Notes under the pieces: model-generated | The model's database searches: none | Told to the model about the DNA's origin: nothing | The model's input: only the letters and a program-made list of their open reading frames with translations | Assembly: GCA_902780635.1 (NCBI GenBank) | Contig: CACZGH010000010.1 | Span: 1-64,000 of the forward strand | Reading direction: 5' to 3' | Length of the DNA: 64,000 nucleotides | Source: an uncultured Prevotellaceae bacterium | GTDB lineage: Bacteria; Bacteroidota; Bacteroidia; Bacteroidales; Bacteroidaceae | Translations under genes and position numbers: made by a program | In this document: positions 1-8,409 of the stretch, in pieces | Layout of the letters: the number at the start of each line of letters is the position of its first letter | Numbering within the stretch: position 1 is the stretch's first letter

Positions 1-33
1 GAGGATGGCACGCAATAGGGTCTCTGATTTCAT
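1..33 (-). CDS. Start of an unidentified protein, cut by the left edge
   Basis: On the minus strand an ATG at 33 opens a frame reading MKSETLLRAIL to the window edge with no stop. It lies directly behind a good Bacteroidetes-type promoter (box at 38-45), which is the main reason to believe it. Only 11 residues are visible, so no function can be given. The box ends 4 nt before the ATG, so the mRNA may have almost no leader. Confidence 0.45.
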   Translation of the reverse strand, partial: MKSETLLRAIL

Positions 34-37
34 GCCA

Positions 38-68
38 CAAAGGTAACGAATTACTCTTGACCGTGCAA
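38..68 (-). promoter_or_regulatory. Bacteroidetes-type promoter for the left-edge gene
   Basis: On the minus strand a TACCTTTG box (38-45) follows a TTG (66-68) with a 20-nt spacer, matching the -33 TTG / -7 TAnnTTTG consensus. It points into the frame starting at 33. Confidence 0.6.
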
Positions 69-217
69 GCCTTGCCAACCAGGTTTATCCGCTGACCCGA
101 GTTTAGGAGGATAGGAGTTTCTTTTGATGGAAATGGTACATGAATCCGCTGACCCTGAATCACAGTTACTATGTTTGCATCTGCTAACCGGGGAAAAGTC
201 GGGAATTATATACATAC

Positions 218-257
218 AAAAATCGCCAAGTCTTGAAACTCAAGCGCTCGGCGATTT
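218..257 (-). terminator. Rho-independent terminator behind tRNA-Gln
   Basis: The arms AAATCGCC (220-227) and GGCGATTT (250-257) pair perfectly, with an inner CTTGA/TCAAG stem. Read on the minus strand the hairpin runs into a T-run and lies 6 nt beyond the end of the tRNA, as expected for its terminator. Confidence 0.75.
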
Positions 258-263
258 CTGCTG

Positions 264-334
264 TTGGGGTACTCGGACTCGAACCAAGAATGACAGGACC
301 AGAATCTGTAGTGTTACCATTACACCATACCCCA
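264..334 (-). tRNA. tRNA-Gln (anticodon CTG)
   Basis: Read on the minus strand, 7-bp acceptor arms TGGGGTA (328-334) and TACCCCA (265-271) pair, with discriminator A at 264. The D arm is GTGT/ACAC, and the T arm is CTTGG-TTCGAGT-CCGAG. The anticodon loop TTCTGGT places CTG at positions 34-36, decoding CAG glutamine codons. The last base pair of the anticodon stem is an A-C mismatch. The 3' CCA is not encoded, as is usual in Bacteroidetes. Promoter and terminator flank it, so it is a single-gene unit. Confidence 0.93.
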
Positions 335-375
335 ATTTCGAAGTTTGCAATTCAGTTTCCGTTGAAATGCGGGTG

Positions 376-406
376 CAAAGGTAAGGTGATTTTTTGGATT
401 GTGCAA
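376..406 (-). promoter_or_regulatory. Promoter of tRNA-Gln
   Basis: On the minus strand a TACCTTTG box (376-383) is preceded by TTG (404-406) with a 20-nt spacer, an excellent match to the Bacteroidetes housekeeping promoter. It lies about 40 nt ahead of the mature tRNA end. Confidence 0.75.
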
Positions 407-474
407 GTATTTTGGGATTTTTTTTAAAGAAAAAAGGGAAAAGGACTGTTTTGAGGCCTGAAAGGAGGTGGATG

Positions 475-534
475 GGGACGGACAGAGGGAGACAGGGACG
501 AACAGAGGGGGGCAGGGACGGACAGAGGGGGATA
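475..534. repeat. Three tandem 20-nt G-rich repeats
   Basis: Three consecutive 20-nt units begin GGGACGGACAGAGGG (475-494, 495-514, 515-534) with a few substitutions. They lie in the non-coding stretch between tRNA-Gln and rsfS. An 8-bp perfect hairpin (GCTGAAGC, AAA loop, 554-572) follows. No gene is supported here; the long minus-strand frame across it is a product of the repeats. Confidence 0.8.
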
Positions 535-596
535 GGCATGGATGCTAAGGATGGCTGAAGCAAAGCTTCAGCGTACGGAGAAGGGATATGCATAAA

Positions 597-668
597 GAAG
601 GAACAGGAAATGGGAAAAGATGGGAAATGAGAGAAGGAACAGGAAATGGGAAAAGATGGGAAAATGGG
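597..668. repeat. Two tandem 36-nt purine-rich repeats
   Basis: A 36-nt unit starting GAAGGAACAGGAAATGGG occurs at 597-632 and again at 633-668; degenerate GGGAGAGGAA-like pieces continue to about 715. Almost all bases are A or G on the + strand. It sits just ahead of the rsfS promoter. Function unknown. Confidence 0.8.
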
Positions 669-741
669 AGAGGAACTGGTTGTGGGAGATGAACTGGACA
701 TGGGAGAGGAAGGGGATGAATAATAAAAAATGTTATTTATT

Positions 742-771
742 TTGCGATACGCATAGTTTGGTGTAACTTTG
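742..771 (+). promoter_or_regulatory. Promoter of the rsfS-ftsH-cdsA operon
   Basis: TTG at 742-744, a 19-nt spacer, then TAACTTTG at 764-771 matches the Bacteroidetes -33/-7 consensus. It is the only clear promoter ahead of rsfS and probably drives the + strand run to about 5365. Confidence 0.75.
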
Positions 772-790
772 CAGTGCCCAATTAGTGTTT

Positions 791-841
791 ATGGGTGAAA
801 ACATGAGTTTTATAGAAGAAATCATTACTGAATGGACGTAA
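791..841 (+). CDS. Possible 16-codon upstream ORF overlapping rsfS
   Basis: An ATG at 791 (with another in frame at 803) opens a 16-codon frame, MGENMSFIEEIITEWT, whose TAA at 839-841 lies just past the rsfS ATG at 832. It falls inside the predicted 5' leader. The overlap would suit translational coupling, but a chance frame this short is quite possible. Confidence 0.3.
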   Translation: MGENMSFIEEIITEWT

Positions 842-1191
842 CAAAGAAATTAGTAAGAAACATCACCAAAGGAATTCAAGAGAAAAAAGGTTATGGCATC
901 GTGATTGTAGACTTGACTAAGGTCGAGGGAGCCATATGTCGCTATTTTGTCATTTGTCAGGGCAATTCTCCCCAGCAAGTAGAAGCCATCACAGACTCTA
1001 TCACAGAATTTGTGAGAAAGAAAAGCGGTGACAAGCCAGCCCATGTGGTAGGTTTGACACTCGCCCACTGGGTGGCTATGGACTATACAGATGTGATGGT
1101 ACACGTTTTCCTGCCAGAGACACGTGAGTTTTACAATATCGAGGGACTGTGGGAGGATGCAAAATTGACCAAAGTGCCTGACTTAGACTGA
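832..1191 (+). CDS. rsfS: Ribosome silencing factor RsfS
   Basis: A 119-residue protein of the RsfS/YbeB/iojap family, which binds ribosomal protein uL14 on the large subunit and blocks subunit joining when nutrients are low. Seen in sequence: the family core, with DLTKVEGAICRYFVICQG near residues 27-44, then HVVGLTLAHWVAMDYTDVMVH around residues 71-91, at full family length. It is first in a + strand run with ftsH and cdsA, a common Bacteroidetes order. A clear promoter lies about 60 nt upstream. The start at 832 fits the family N-terminus; a short frame overlaps it (791-841). Confidence 0.93.
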   Translation: MDVTKKLVRNITKGIQEKKGYGIVIVDLTKVEGAICRYFVICQGNSPQQVEAITDSITEFVRKKSGDKPAHVVGLTLAHWVAMDYTDVMVHVFLPETREFYNIEGLWEDAKLTKVPDLD

Positions 1192-1325
1192 TAGGACTTC
1201 GAGTGGTTATAGACACTGAAAGGAACTGCAAACTCAGAGTGGAGCCATAGCAATAGACAGAAGTCACTGACTCGGATTGGAGTTGGCAGAATCATATAGA
1301 AGAAACATCAACATAACATATATTC

Positions 1326-3350
1326 ATGGAGAAAGACAACAATAAGCCCAACATGCCTAAATTCAATATGAATTGGATTTATGTCACCATTATCATTGCA
1401 TTGGGCATTCTCTTTTTTACGGGAGGAGGAGACACCAACAACTCCCAATCCTCAAGTAAAGGTATAGCGAAGACGGACAACTACTTCAACTTCAAGACTT
1501 TGGTCATGAAAGGAGCTGCAAAGGAAGTGATTGTCAACAAAGACGAGAATGAACTCAAGATGTATGTCAATCCTGAGTTTATCCGCGAGGTCTTTAAGGC
1601 AGACGTGAAGACGACCGGCCCCAATCCATATATCAATGTAGAGTTTGGTTCTGTGGAGAATCTGGAGACTTTTCTCGACACCGCCCAGAAAGAAGGCAAA
1701 TTCAATGGTCATCTGACTTATGAGAACAAGCGAGACGCAGATATGATCAACACGTTTATCAATATCGCCTCGATACTGTTTTTTGTGCTGATTATGGTGT
1801 TCTTTTTCCGCCGTATGGGCGGTGCTGGCGGCGGTGGAGTTTTCAGTGTAGGCAAGAGCAAGGCTAAGATGTATGAGAAGGGCAACGACTTAGGCATCAC
1901 GTTTAAAGACGTAGCCGGCCAGGAAGGAGCCAAGCAAGAAGTGCAAGAGATTGTGGACTTTTTGAAAAGTCCTCAGAAATACACCAACCTTGGTGGCAAG
2001 ATACCCAAGGGAGCATTGTTGGTAGGACCTCCGGGCACTGGTAAGACCCTGTTGGCAAAGGCTGTGGCTGGAGAGGCCGGTGTACCATTCTTCTCGATGA
2101 GTGGTTCTGACTTCGTGGAGATGTTTGTCGGTGTGGGTGCCAGCCGTGTGCGCGACCTGTTCCATCAGGCCAAAGAGAAAGCCCCCTGCATCATCTTCAT
2201 CGACGAGATAGACGCTGTGGGCCGTGCCCGTTCGAAGAACCCCGCGATGGGTGGCAATGACGAGCGTGAGAACACGCTCAACGCGTTGCTGACCGAGATG
2301 GACGGTTTTGGCACCAACAGTGGTGTGATCATCATGGCCGCCACCAACCGTGCCGACATGCTCGACAGTGCGCTGATGCGTGCCGGCCGCTTTGACCGTC
2401 AGATCTACGTCGACCTGCCTGACCTGAATGAGAGAAAGGAGATTTTCATCGTACACCTGAAACCCATCAAGGTGGACGACTCCGTGGACATCGACCTGTT
2501 GGCGCGCCAGACCCCCGGATTCTCCGGCGCTGACATTGCCAACGTTTGCAACGAAGCCGCACTCATTGCCGCTCGCCGCAATGCCGAGACGGTATGCAAA
2601 CAAGACTTCCTTGATGCTGTAGACCGTATCGTAGGCGGTCTGGAGAAAAAGACCAAGGTGATGACCGCCAAGGAGAAGCGCACCATTGCCCTTCACGAGG
2701 CCGGACATGCCACCATCTCATGGTTCTGCGAGCATGCCAACCCCCTCATCAAAGTGTCTATTGTGCCACGAGGCAAAGCCCTTGGCGCCGCATGGTATCT
2801 GCCCGAGGAACGTCAGATCACCACCAAGGAAGAGATGCTCGATGAGATGTGTTCACTGATGGGTGGCCGCGCCGCAGAAGAACTGTTCACCGGCCATATC
2901 TCCACGGGTGCCATGAACGACTTAGAGCGAGCCACCAAGAGTGCCTACGGCATGATCGCTTATGCCGGCATGGGCGATCGGTTGCCCAACATCTGCTATT
3001 ACAACAATCAGGAGTACCAATTCCAGCGCCCCTATTCTGACACGACAGCCAAGATCATGGACGACGAAGTGCTGAAGATGGTGAATGAGCAATATGAGCG
3101 TGCCAAACAGATTTTGCTGGAGCACCAAGAAGGTCATAATGCGCTGGCCGAGTTGTTGATCAGTCGTGAGGTGATCTTTGCCGAAGACGTGGAGAAGATT
3201 TTCGGCAAGCGCCCCTGGGTGAGCCGGTCACAGGAGATCATGAAGATAGAGAATGACAACACGGAAAAACCGGAAACCCCGGAAAAGCCAGAGAGTCAAG
3301 ATCAATCGGAATGTCAAGAAAAGCCGGAAACTCAGGAGAAGCCGGAATAA
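1326..3350 (+). CDS. ftsH: ATP-dependent zinc metalloprotease FtsH
   Basis: Membrane-anchored AAA+ protease that unfolds and degrades membrane and regulatory proteins as a hexamer. Residues about 17-33 form the first membrane segment and about 145-160 the second ([11 protein letters not shown]), with the periplasmic domain between them. The AAA module follows with Walker A GPPGTGKT (near 235), Walker B IIFIDEID and the arginine finger region RAGRFDR. The zinc site HEAGH lies near residue 457. At 674 residues it is of normal length. The C-terminus ends in a low-complexity tail rich in repeated E-K-P-E units. It follows rsfS after 134 nt and precedes cdsA by 55 nt, likely one operon. Confidence 0.97.
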   Translation: MEKDNNKPNMPKFNMNWIYVTIIIALGILFFTGGGDTNNSQSSSKGIAKTDNYFNFKTLVMKGAAKEVIVNKDENELKMYVNPEFIREVFKADVKTTGPNPYINVEFGSVENLETFLDTAQKEGKFNGHLTYENKRDADMINTFINIASILFFVLIMVFFFRRMGGAGGGGVFSVGKSKAKMYEKGNDLGITFKDVAGQEGAKQEVQEIVDFLKSPQKYTNLGGKIPKGALLVGPPGTGKTLLAKAVAGEAGVPFFSMSGSDFVEMFVGVGASRVRDLFHQAKEKAPCIIFIDEIDAVGRARSKNPAMGGNDERENTLNALLTEMDGFGTNSGVIIMAATNRADMLDSALMRAGRFDRQIYVDLPDLNERKEIFIVHLKPIKVDDSVDIDLLARQTPGFSGADIANVCNEAALIAARRNAETVCKQDFLDAVDRIVGGLEKKTKVMTAKEKRTIALHEAGHATISWFCEHANPLIKVSIVPRGKALGAAWYLPEERQITTKEEMLDEMCSLMGGRAAEELFTGHISTGAMNDLERATKSAYGMIAYAGMGDRLPNICYYNNQEYQFQRPYSDTTAKIMDDEVLKMVNEQYERAKQILLEHQEGHNALAELLISREVIFAEDVEKIFGKRPWVSRSQEIMKIENDNTEKPETPEKPESQDQSECQEKPETQEKPE

Positions 3351-3405
3351 CCAAAAGGCCAAAAAGTCGGAGAGAAACGGAGTAACAGGGTAAAATTAGA
3401 AAGTT

Positions 3406-4260
3406 ATGTCTGAGAAGAAGAAAAATTTGATTATAAGGAGTATCACAGGTGTACTGTTTGTCGCCATCATGGTGACAAGTTTTATCCGCCCCATCTCCAT
3501 GGTGTTTCTTTTCGCCTTGGTGACAGGTATGACGGTATGGGAATACTGTGGTCTGGTGAGTGAGTGGGATGACATCCAGGTGAACCGTTTCATCAGTACT
3601 GTTTCTGGCGTTTACCTATTTATTGCCATGGCCGGTTACTGCACAGGTTATACCACCTCCACTGTTTTCATCCCCTATTTAGTGACCATTCTCTATCTGA
3701 TCATCGTTGAGTTGTTTACCCAGGCCCCCAACCCGATCAACAACTGGGCCTACACGATGCTCAGTCAGATGTACATCGCCCTCCCCTTCTCCACTCTCAA
3801 CATTCTTGCCTTTCAGAGTCATCAAGGCGGAGAAGTGACATACAACTACCTGTTGCCCCTGAGCCTGTTTATCTTCCTTTGGGTCAACGACACCGGCGCC
3901 TATTGCTGCGGTTCACTGTTGGGCAAGCACAAGTTGTTTGCCCGCGTATCTCCCGGCAAGACATGGGAGGGCAGCATAGGCGGCGCCGTATTTGTCATTA
4001 TCGCTGCCGCTGTCATCGGCTGGCTTGTGGGTGACATGGAAGGCGGCTACTCTATTCCCGTCTGGATAGGTTTAGGACTGGTGGTAGTGGTATTTGGCAC
4101 ACTGGGAGATCTTGTAGAGTCATTATTCAAGCGCACGTTAGGCATCAAAGACAGTGGCAACATTCTGCCTGGCCATGGAGGCATGCTCGACCGTTTCGAC
4201 TCCTCCCTCATGGCGATTCCCGCTGCTGTCATCTACTTCTACACCCTCTCCCTGTTCTGA
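3406..4260 (+). CDS. cdsA: Phosphatidate cytidylyltransferase CdsA
   Basis: Makes CDP-diacylglycerol from phosphatidic acid and CTP in the inner membrane, the branch point for phospholipid synthesis. The 284-residue protein is mostly hydrophobic segments and ends with the CdsA signature region, KDSGNILPGHGGMLDRFDS near residues 249-267. The KTWEG motif is seen near residue 186. It lies 55 nt after ftsH and its stop is followed after one base by the next gene, so translation of the two is probably coupled. Confidence 0.95.
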   Translation: MSEKKKNLIIRSITGVLFVAIMVTSFIRPISMVFLFALVTGMTVWEYCGLVSEWDDIQVNRFISTVSGVYLFIAMAGYCTGYTTSTVFIPYLVTILYLIIVELFTQAPNPINNWAYTMLSQMYIALPFSTLNILAFQSHQGGEVTYNYLLPLSLFIFLWVNDTGAYCCGSLLGKHKLFARVSPGKTWEGSIGGAVFVIIAAAVIGWLVGDMEGGYSIPVWIGLGLVVVVFGTLGDLVESLFKRTLGIKDSGNILPGHGGMLDRFDSSLMAIPAAVIYFYTLSLF

Positions 4261-4261
4261 C

Positions 4262-5365
4262 ATGCGTATGCTGTTTTTTATCGGTTTCTTAGTCATCATG
4301 CTGGGCGGCCTCTTCTACGCCCTGTGGCATGTATGGTATCTGCTTCCCTGCGCTAAAGTCTGGCGCTGGTGTGTCGTCATCCTGATGGCCGCCTGTTTTC
4401 TGAGCATGATTCCGTTCCTCTTTGGCGTGCTTGACCGTTTGCCTCTTCATTTGGCTTCCTTCTGTTACGACGTGAGCACCTCATCACTGTTTATCATGCT
4501 CTACCTTGTGATGATATTTCTGGTCGTCGACATGGCCCGCCTCGTTCACCTATTGCCTAAAAACACTTTTCATGAGAGTTGGTGGCAGACAGGGGTGCTG
4601 GCTGCCGTCATGCTGGCTATTTTTGTAGGCGCCCATATCCGCTACCTTCACAAGGTGCGAGTGCCGTTGGAGTTGACCACCTCCAAGCCACTAGCAAAGA
4701 GCTATAAAATGGTGTTTTTGAGTGATTTGCACTTAGGTTACCACAACCGTCGTGCAGCATTCAGCCGTTGGGTAGACCTCATCAACGCAGAACATCCCGA
4801 CCTGATCCTTATCGCTGGCGACATCATCGACAACAGCGTCCGTCCTCTTCGTGAAGAAGGCATGGCAGAAGAGTTTCACCGTCTGAACGCCCCGGTCTAT
4901 GCCTGTCTTGGCAACCACGAGTATATCAGCGGCCATGACAAAGCCTGGGACTTCTATCAAGCCGCCGGTATCCATCTTTTAAGAGACGAGGCCACCGTGA
5001 TAGACAGTACGCTTTGCCTCATCGGCCGTGACGACCGCAGCAACCCCCGTCGCAAAGAAGTGAAAGATTTGGCAGCCCCTAACATGAACGGACTTTACAC
5101 CATCCTTCTCGACCATCAGCCCTACCATCTGGAGCATGCCGAGCAAAGCCACATCGACTTTCAGCTCAGCGGTCACACCCACCGTGGCCAGGTATGGCCC
5201 ATCTCCTGGATCACCGACGCCCTTTATGAATGCTCTTTCGGTCCTTGGCAACGAGGAGACACCCGCTACTACATCAGCAGCGGTATCGGCATCTGGGGCG
5301 GCAAATTCCGCATCGGCACCCAGTCAGAATATATTGTAGCGACTCTTACCTCCACACAGCCATAA
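4262..5365 (+). CDS. Membrane-anchored metallophosphoesterase (YkuE-like)
   Basis: A 367-residue protein with several N-terminal membrane segments (about 1-130) followed by a calcineurin-type phosphoesterase domain. Metal-binding motifs seen are SDLHLG (near 158), GDIID (near 188), GNHEY (near 219) and GHTHRGQ (near 304), in the correct order. Relatives include YkuE/YaeI-like enzymes, some acting on lipid or nucleotide phosphoesters; the substrate here is unknown. The start at 4262 was chosen because it lies one base past the cdsA stop and begins with a membrane segment; a frame open upstream to 4154 would read through cdsA in another frame. Being next to cdsA hints at a lipid role, which is inference. 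Confidence 0.88.
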   Translation: MRMLFFIGFLVIMLGGLFYALWHVWYLLPCAKVWRWCVVILMAACFLSMIPFLFGVLDRLPLHLASFCYDVSTSSLFIMLYLVMIFLVVDMARLVHLLPKNTFHESWWQTGVLAAVMLAIFVGAHIRYLHKVRVPLELTTSKPLAKSYKMVFLSDLHLGYHNRRAAFSRWVDLINAEHPDLILIAGDIIDNSVRPLREEGMAEEFHRLNAPVYACLGNHEYISGHDKAWDFYQAAGIHLLRDEATVIDSTLCLIGRDDRSNPRRKEVKDLAAPNMNGLYTILLDHQPYHLEHAEQSHIDFQLSGHTHRGQVWPISWITDALYECSFGPWQRGDTRYYISSGIGIWGGKFRIGTQSEYIVATLTSTQP

Positions 5366-5377
5366 GATGCTGCTGTA

Positions 5378-6547
5378 TCAAAAATCTCTTCGGAAGTGAC
5401 ATTCATCACTCTCCACATGCAAGAGACGATGAATGATTCTTGCGGCATTGCCAGGGGCATCTGTCTTCCCGACAGCCTGCCGCACCTCTTCATAACCCTC
5501 CAGCATCTTTGTGCGCCCTTCCTGTCCGGGTAGGATTTTTCCCAGTTCCCTGATCATATTATTGACACCGAAGGAAGCTGCCACCAATTCTGCCACCACC
5601 TCTCGGTCAGCGATCAGGTTGACCAGCGAGATATACTTCACTTTTAGGAAATGTTTCTTCAAGAAAGAAAGGAGATGTGGCAGCGGTGTCTTGTAACACA
5701 CCACCTGCGGCACATTGAGGAGTGCTGCCTCCAACGTAGCTGTACCACTGGTGACGAGTGCCGCTGTGGCATGGTGAAGCAGTGCGAACGTTTCGTTTCT
5801 GACCACCCCGAGTTTTCCTTCCTTCAGAAAACGCTCATAATACTCATCATCGATAGAAGGAGCTCCTGCCAGCACAAACTGGTAGTCGGTGAAATGCTCC
5901 GCCACCTTCATCATGGTAGGCAGATTGTCTTTGATTTCCTGCTGTCGGCTACCTGCCAAAAGTGCGATGACAGGTTTGTCTGAGAGGTTGTTACGCTGAC
6001 AGAAATGTAAAAATGTTTCATTATCCTTGTCTAAGAATTCCTTCACCTCATCGGCAGTAGGATTTCCGATGTAGTGTATCGGATAATGATGCTTCTCCTC
6101 AAAAAACGGCACCTCAAAAGGCAAGATGGAGAACACCTCATCAACATTTCTTCGGATGCTTCTGATGCGATATTCTTTCCACGCCCATATCTTTGGAGAG
6201 ATGTAATAATAGACAGGTATTAGCGAGTGAGTGTGAACGAATTCGGCGATTCTGAGGTTGAAGCTCGGGTAATCGACCACGATGACGGCATCCGGTTTCC
6301 ACTCCAGAATATCCTTCTTGCAGATGGCCATGTTTTTCAGGATGGTGGGAAAATGCAACAGTACAGGTACGAAACCCATATAAGCCATCTCACGATAGTG
6401 CTTGACGAGCGTGCCCCCGACCGCTTTCATATTGTCACCGCCGAAGAATCTAAACTGCGATTCGCTGTCAACATTTTTCAGAGCTTTCATCAAGTGCGAC
6501 GCATGTAAGTCGCCACTTGCCTCTCCTGCTACGATATAATATTTCAT
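5378..6547 (-). CDS. lpxB: Lipid-A-disaccharide synthase LpxB
   Basis: Joins UDP-diacylglucosamine and lipid X to make the lipid A disaccharide at the inner membrane. The 389-residue protein starts with the family hallmark YIVAGEASGDLHASHLMKAL and has the expected YYISPKIWAWKE (near 136) and ALLAGSRQQEI (near 195) segments of the GT19 family. It is downstream of surE with a 3-nt gap on the minus strand, so they are co-transcribed, and it converges with the metallophosphoesterase 12 nt away. Confidence 0.96.
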   Translation of the reverse strand: MKYYIVAGEASGDLHASHLMKALKNVDSESQFRFFGGDNMKAVGGTLVKHYREMAYMGFVPVLLHFPTILKNMAICKKDILEWKPDAVIVVDYPSFNLRIAEFVHTHSLIPVYYYISPKIWAWKEYRIRSIRRNVDEVFSILPFEVPFFEEKHHYPIHYIGNPTADEVKEFLDKDNETFLHFCQRNNLSDKPVIALLAGSRQQEIKDNLPTMMKVAEHFTDYQFVLAGAPSIDDEYYERFLKEGKLGVVRNETFALLHHATAALVTSGTATLEAALLNVPQVVCYKTPLPHLLSFLKKHFLKVKYISLVNLIADREVVAELVAASFGVNNMIRELGKILPGQEGRTKMLEGYEEVRQAVGKTDAPGNAARIIHRLLHVESDECHFRRDF

Positions 6548-6550
6548 ACG

Positions 6551-7333
6551 CTATTCTTCCGCTAATTGAAGTCCCCAACCGTTCAGTCTGTCCATCGCCT
6601 CATACGCCGTCACATCAATACGTGTGGGTGTGATGGCCACATAACCATGTCGCAGTGCCCAGTTGTCCGTGTCTTCCGCCTGTGGTTCGTCATTGCGATA
6701 GCTGCCCACCATCCAGAAATAGTCATATCCTCTGGGATGATGCATTTTCTCACATTCGTCATACCAAGTGCCATAAGCCATGCGGCATATTTTGATCCCT
6801 TTGAGAGGCACAATGGGGAAATTGACATTGAGGCATACCCCCTTGGGCAGTCCCTCGTCGAGCACTCTTCGTACCACCTGCCTAATTACCGGTCGTAGCG
6901 GTGAGAAATCAGGCTGGTCAGAAAAGTCACAGATAGAGAAAGCCACTGAGGGGATATATTTCATGCATCCCTCCAGTGTGACCCCCATAGTGCCCGAATA
7001 ATGAGTATTGACCGAAGCATTGTCACCATGGTTGATCCCCCCTATCACGATATCAGGCCTACGCTCCTGACATAATTGGTCGAGTGCCAGTTTTACACAG
7101 TCTACGGGTGTGCCATTGCTCGACCACACCTCCACATGGTCTCTTTTGCTTTGTCTTTGCAGTCTGAGCGGGCTTGTGGCAGAGAAGGCACATGCATAGC
7201 CCGACCTGGCCGAGTCGGGTGCGCAGACCAGGATATCACCCATATCGGCCACCATTTCTATCAAGGCCTTGAGTCCATTAGCCTGAAATCCGTCGTCATT
7301 GGAAATCAATATCAAGGGTCGTTCTTTTTTCAT
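6551..7333 (-). CDS. surE: 5'/3'-nucleotidase SurE
   Basis: Metal-dependent survival protein that dephosphorylates nucleoside 5'- and 3'-monophosphates. Motifs seen: ISNDDGFQANG at residues 9-19 (metal-binding Asp pair), the segment SSNGTPVDCVKLAL, and GINHGDNASVNTHYSGTMG with the metal-binding Asn. I place the start at 7333 (MKKERPLILISNDDG); the frame is open to 7405, but the extra 24 residues do not belong to the family and overlap the promoter box. With 260 residues it has normal length. It leads a two-gene unit with lpxB. Confidence 0.95.
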   Translation of the reverse strand: MKKERPLILISNDDGFQANGLKALIEMVADMGDILVCAPDSARSGYACAFSATSPLRLQRQSKRDHVEVWSSNGTPVDCVKLALDQLCQERRPDIVIGGINHGDNASVNTHYSGTMGVTLEGCMKYIPSVAFSICDFSDQPDFSPLRPVIRQVVRRVLDEGLPKGVCLNVNFPIVPLKGIKICRMAYGTWYDECEKMHHPRGYDYFWMVGSYRNDEPQAEDTDNWALRHGYVAITPTRIDVTAYEAMDRLNGWGLQLAEE

Positions 7334-7364
7334 AAAAAAACACGCTTCGCTTACTTTTTTCGTG

Positions 7365-7372
7365 CAAAAGTA
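7365..7372 (-). promoter_or_regulatory. Probable -7 box for surE-lpxB
   Basis: On the minus strand TACTTTTG matches TAnnTTTG and sits 32 nt ahead of the surE start chosen here. No TTG is found at the proper distance upstream, so only the -7 element is supported. Confidence 0.5.
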
Positions 7373-7413
7373 CGAAAAAAGGTTTAAAATACACGATTCT
7401 CGCATAAAATATG

Positions 7414-7421
7414 TATCTTTG
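7414..7421 (+). promoter_or_regulatory. Probable -7 box for parA-parB
   Basis: TATCTTTG followed by GCAG, 78 nt ahead of the parA ATG and back to back with the surE box. A -33 TTG at normal distance is not seen. Confidence 0.55.
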
Positions 7422-7498
7422 CAGTCTGATTTTAGAAAAGACGTAGCCGCTGCGTGCTGAAGCAGCGAAAGGAAAAAGATTTTTTTAAAGATAACACA

Positions 7499-8275
7499 AT
7501 GGGAAAGACCATAGCATTAGCCAACCAGAAAGGCGGTGTCGGCAAAACCACCACCTCCATCAACCTTGCGGCCTCACTGGCCACACTGGAGAAGACCGTG
7601 CTTGTGATAGACGCCGACCCCCAGGCCAACGCGTCAAGCGGTCTGGGAGTGGATGTGAAGACGCTGGAATGCTCCCTCTACGAATGTCTGATCGGTCAGG
7701 CCGACATCCATGACGCCATCTACACGACCGACATAGAAGGCCTTGACATCATACCGAGCCACATCGACCTGGTAGGCGCAGAGATAGAGATGCTCAACAT
7801 CGACAACCGTGAGAAAGTGGTGAGACGCCTGCTTGAGCCACTGAAGAAAGAATACGACTATATCATCATCGACTGTTCGCCCTCTCTGGGCCTGATTACG
7901 GTCAACTCTCTGACCGCCGCCGACTCAGTGATTATCCCTGTACAGTGTGAATATTTCGCCTTGGAGGGTATCGGGAAGTTGCTCAACACCATCAAGATTA
8001 TCAAGAGTAAGCTTAACCCCAAATTAGAGATTGAGGGATTCCTGCTCACGATGTACGACAGTCGTCTTCGTCTGGCCAACCAGATTTACGACGAGGTGAA
8101 ACGGCACTTCCAGGAGTTGGTCTTCAAGACCGTCATTCAGCGCAACGTGAAGCTCAGCGAGAGTCCCAGCCATGGGTTGCCCGTCATCCTTTACGATGCC
8201 GACAGTACAGGAAGCAAGAATTATCTGGCGCTGGCCAAAGAGATCATCAACTCAACTTCCACGAGTTTCAGTTGA
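7499..8275 (+). CDS. parA: Chromosome partitioning ATPase ParA (Soj)
   Basis: Walker-type ATPase that binds DNA non-specifically and moves ParB-parS complexes during chromosome segregation. The deviant Walker A motif [10 protein letters not shown] lies at residues 10-19, with [11 protein letters not shown] (near 36) and the [10 protein letters not shown] switch (near 122). The ATG at 7499 gives the usual family start [13 protein letters not shown] and 258 residues; an upstream in-frame GTG at 7454 would add 15 atypical residues. parB follows after 134 nt. Confidence 0.95.
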   Translation: MGKTIALANQKGGVGKTTTSINLAASLATLEKTVLVIDADPQANASSGLGVDVKTLECSLYECLIGQADIHDAIYTTDIEGLDIIPSHIDLVGAEIEMLNIDNREKVVRRLLEPLKKEYDYIIIDCSPSLGLITVNSLTAADSVIIPVQCEYFALEGIGKLLNTIKIIKSKLNPKLEIEGFLLTMYDSRLRLANQIYDEVKRHFQELVFKTVIQRNVKLSESPSHGLPVILYDADSTGSKNYLALAKEIINSTSTSFS

Positions 8276-8409
8276 GTGGCTATTAGCTTTTCGACATTCG
8301 CTTTTCGCAAGATTACCACGACTGTAATACGAAGAAAAGACAGATGTCGGCATAGCAAAAACCACAAATAGCGAAAGACGGACAGCGAACAGCAAAAAGC
8401 GCAAAAATA

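Noticed and set aside
240-701. 153-residue minus-strand frame rich in Ser/Pro/Phe
   Set aside because: It runs across the tandem repeats and the tRNA gene; its composition reflects the repeats.
1890-2708. 272-residue frame antisense to ftsH
   Set aside because: Lies wholly inside the well-supported ftsH gene and resembles no family.
4154-4261. 36-residue upstream extension of the metallophosphoesterase
   Set aside because: It overlaps cdsA in another frame; the ATG at 4262 gives a proper membrane start and a coupled junction.
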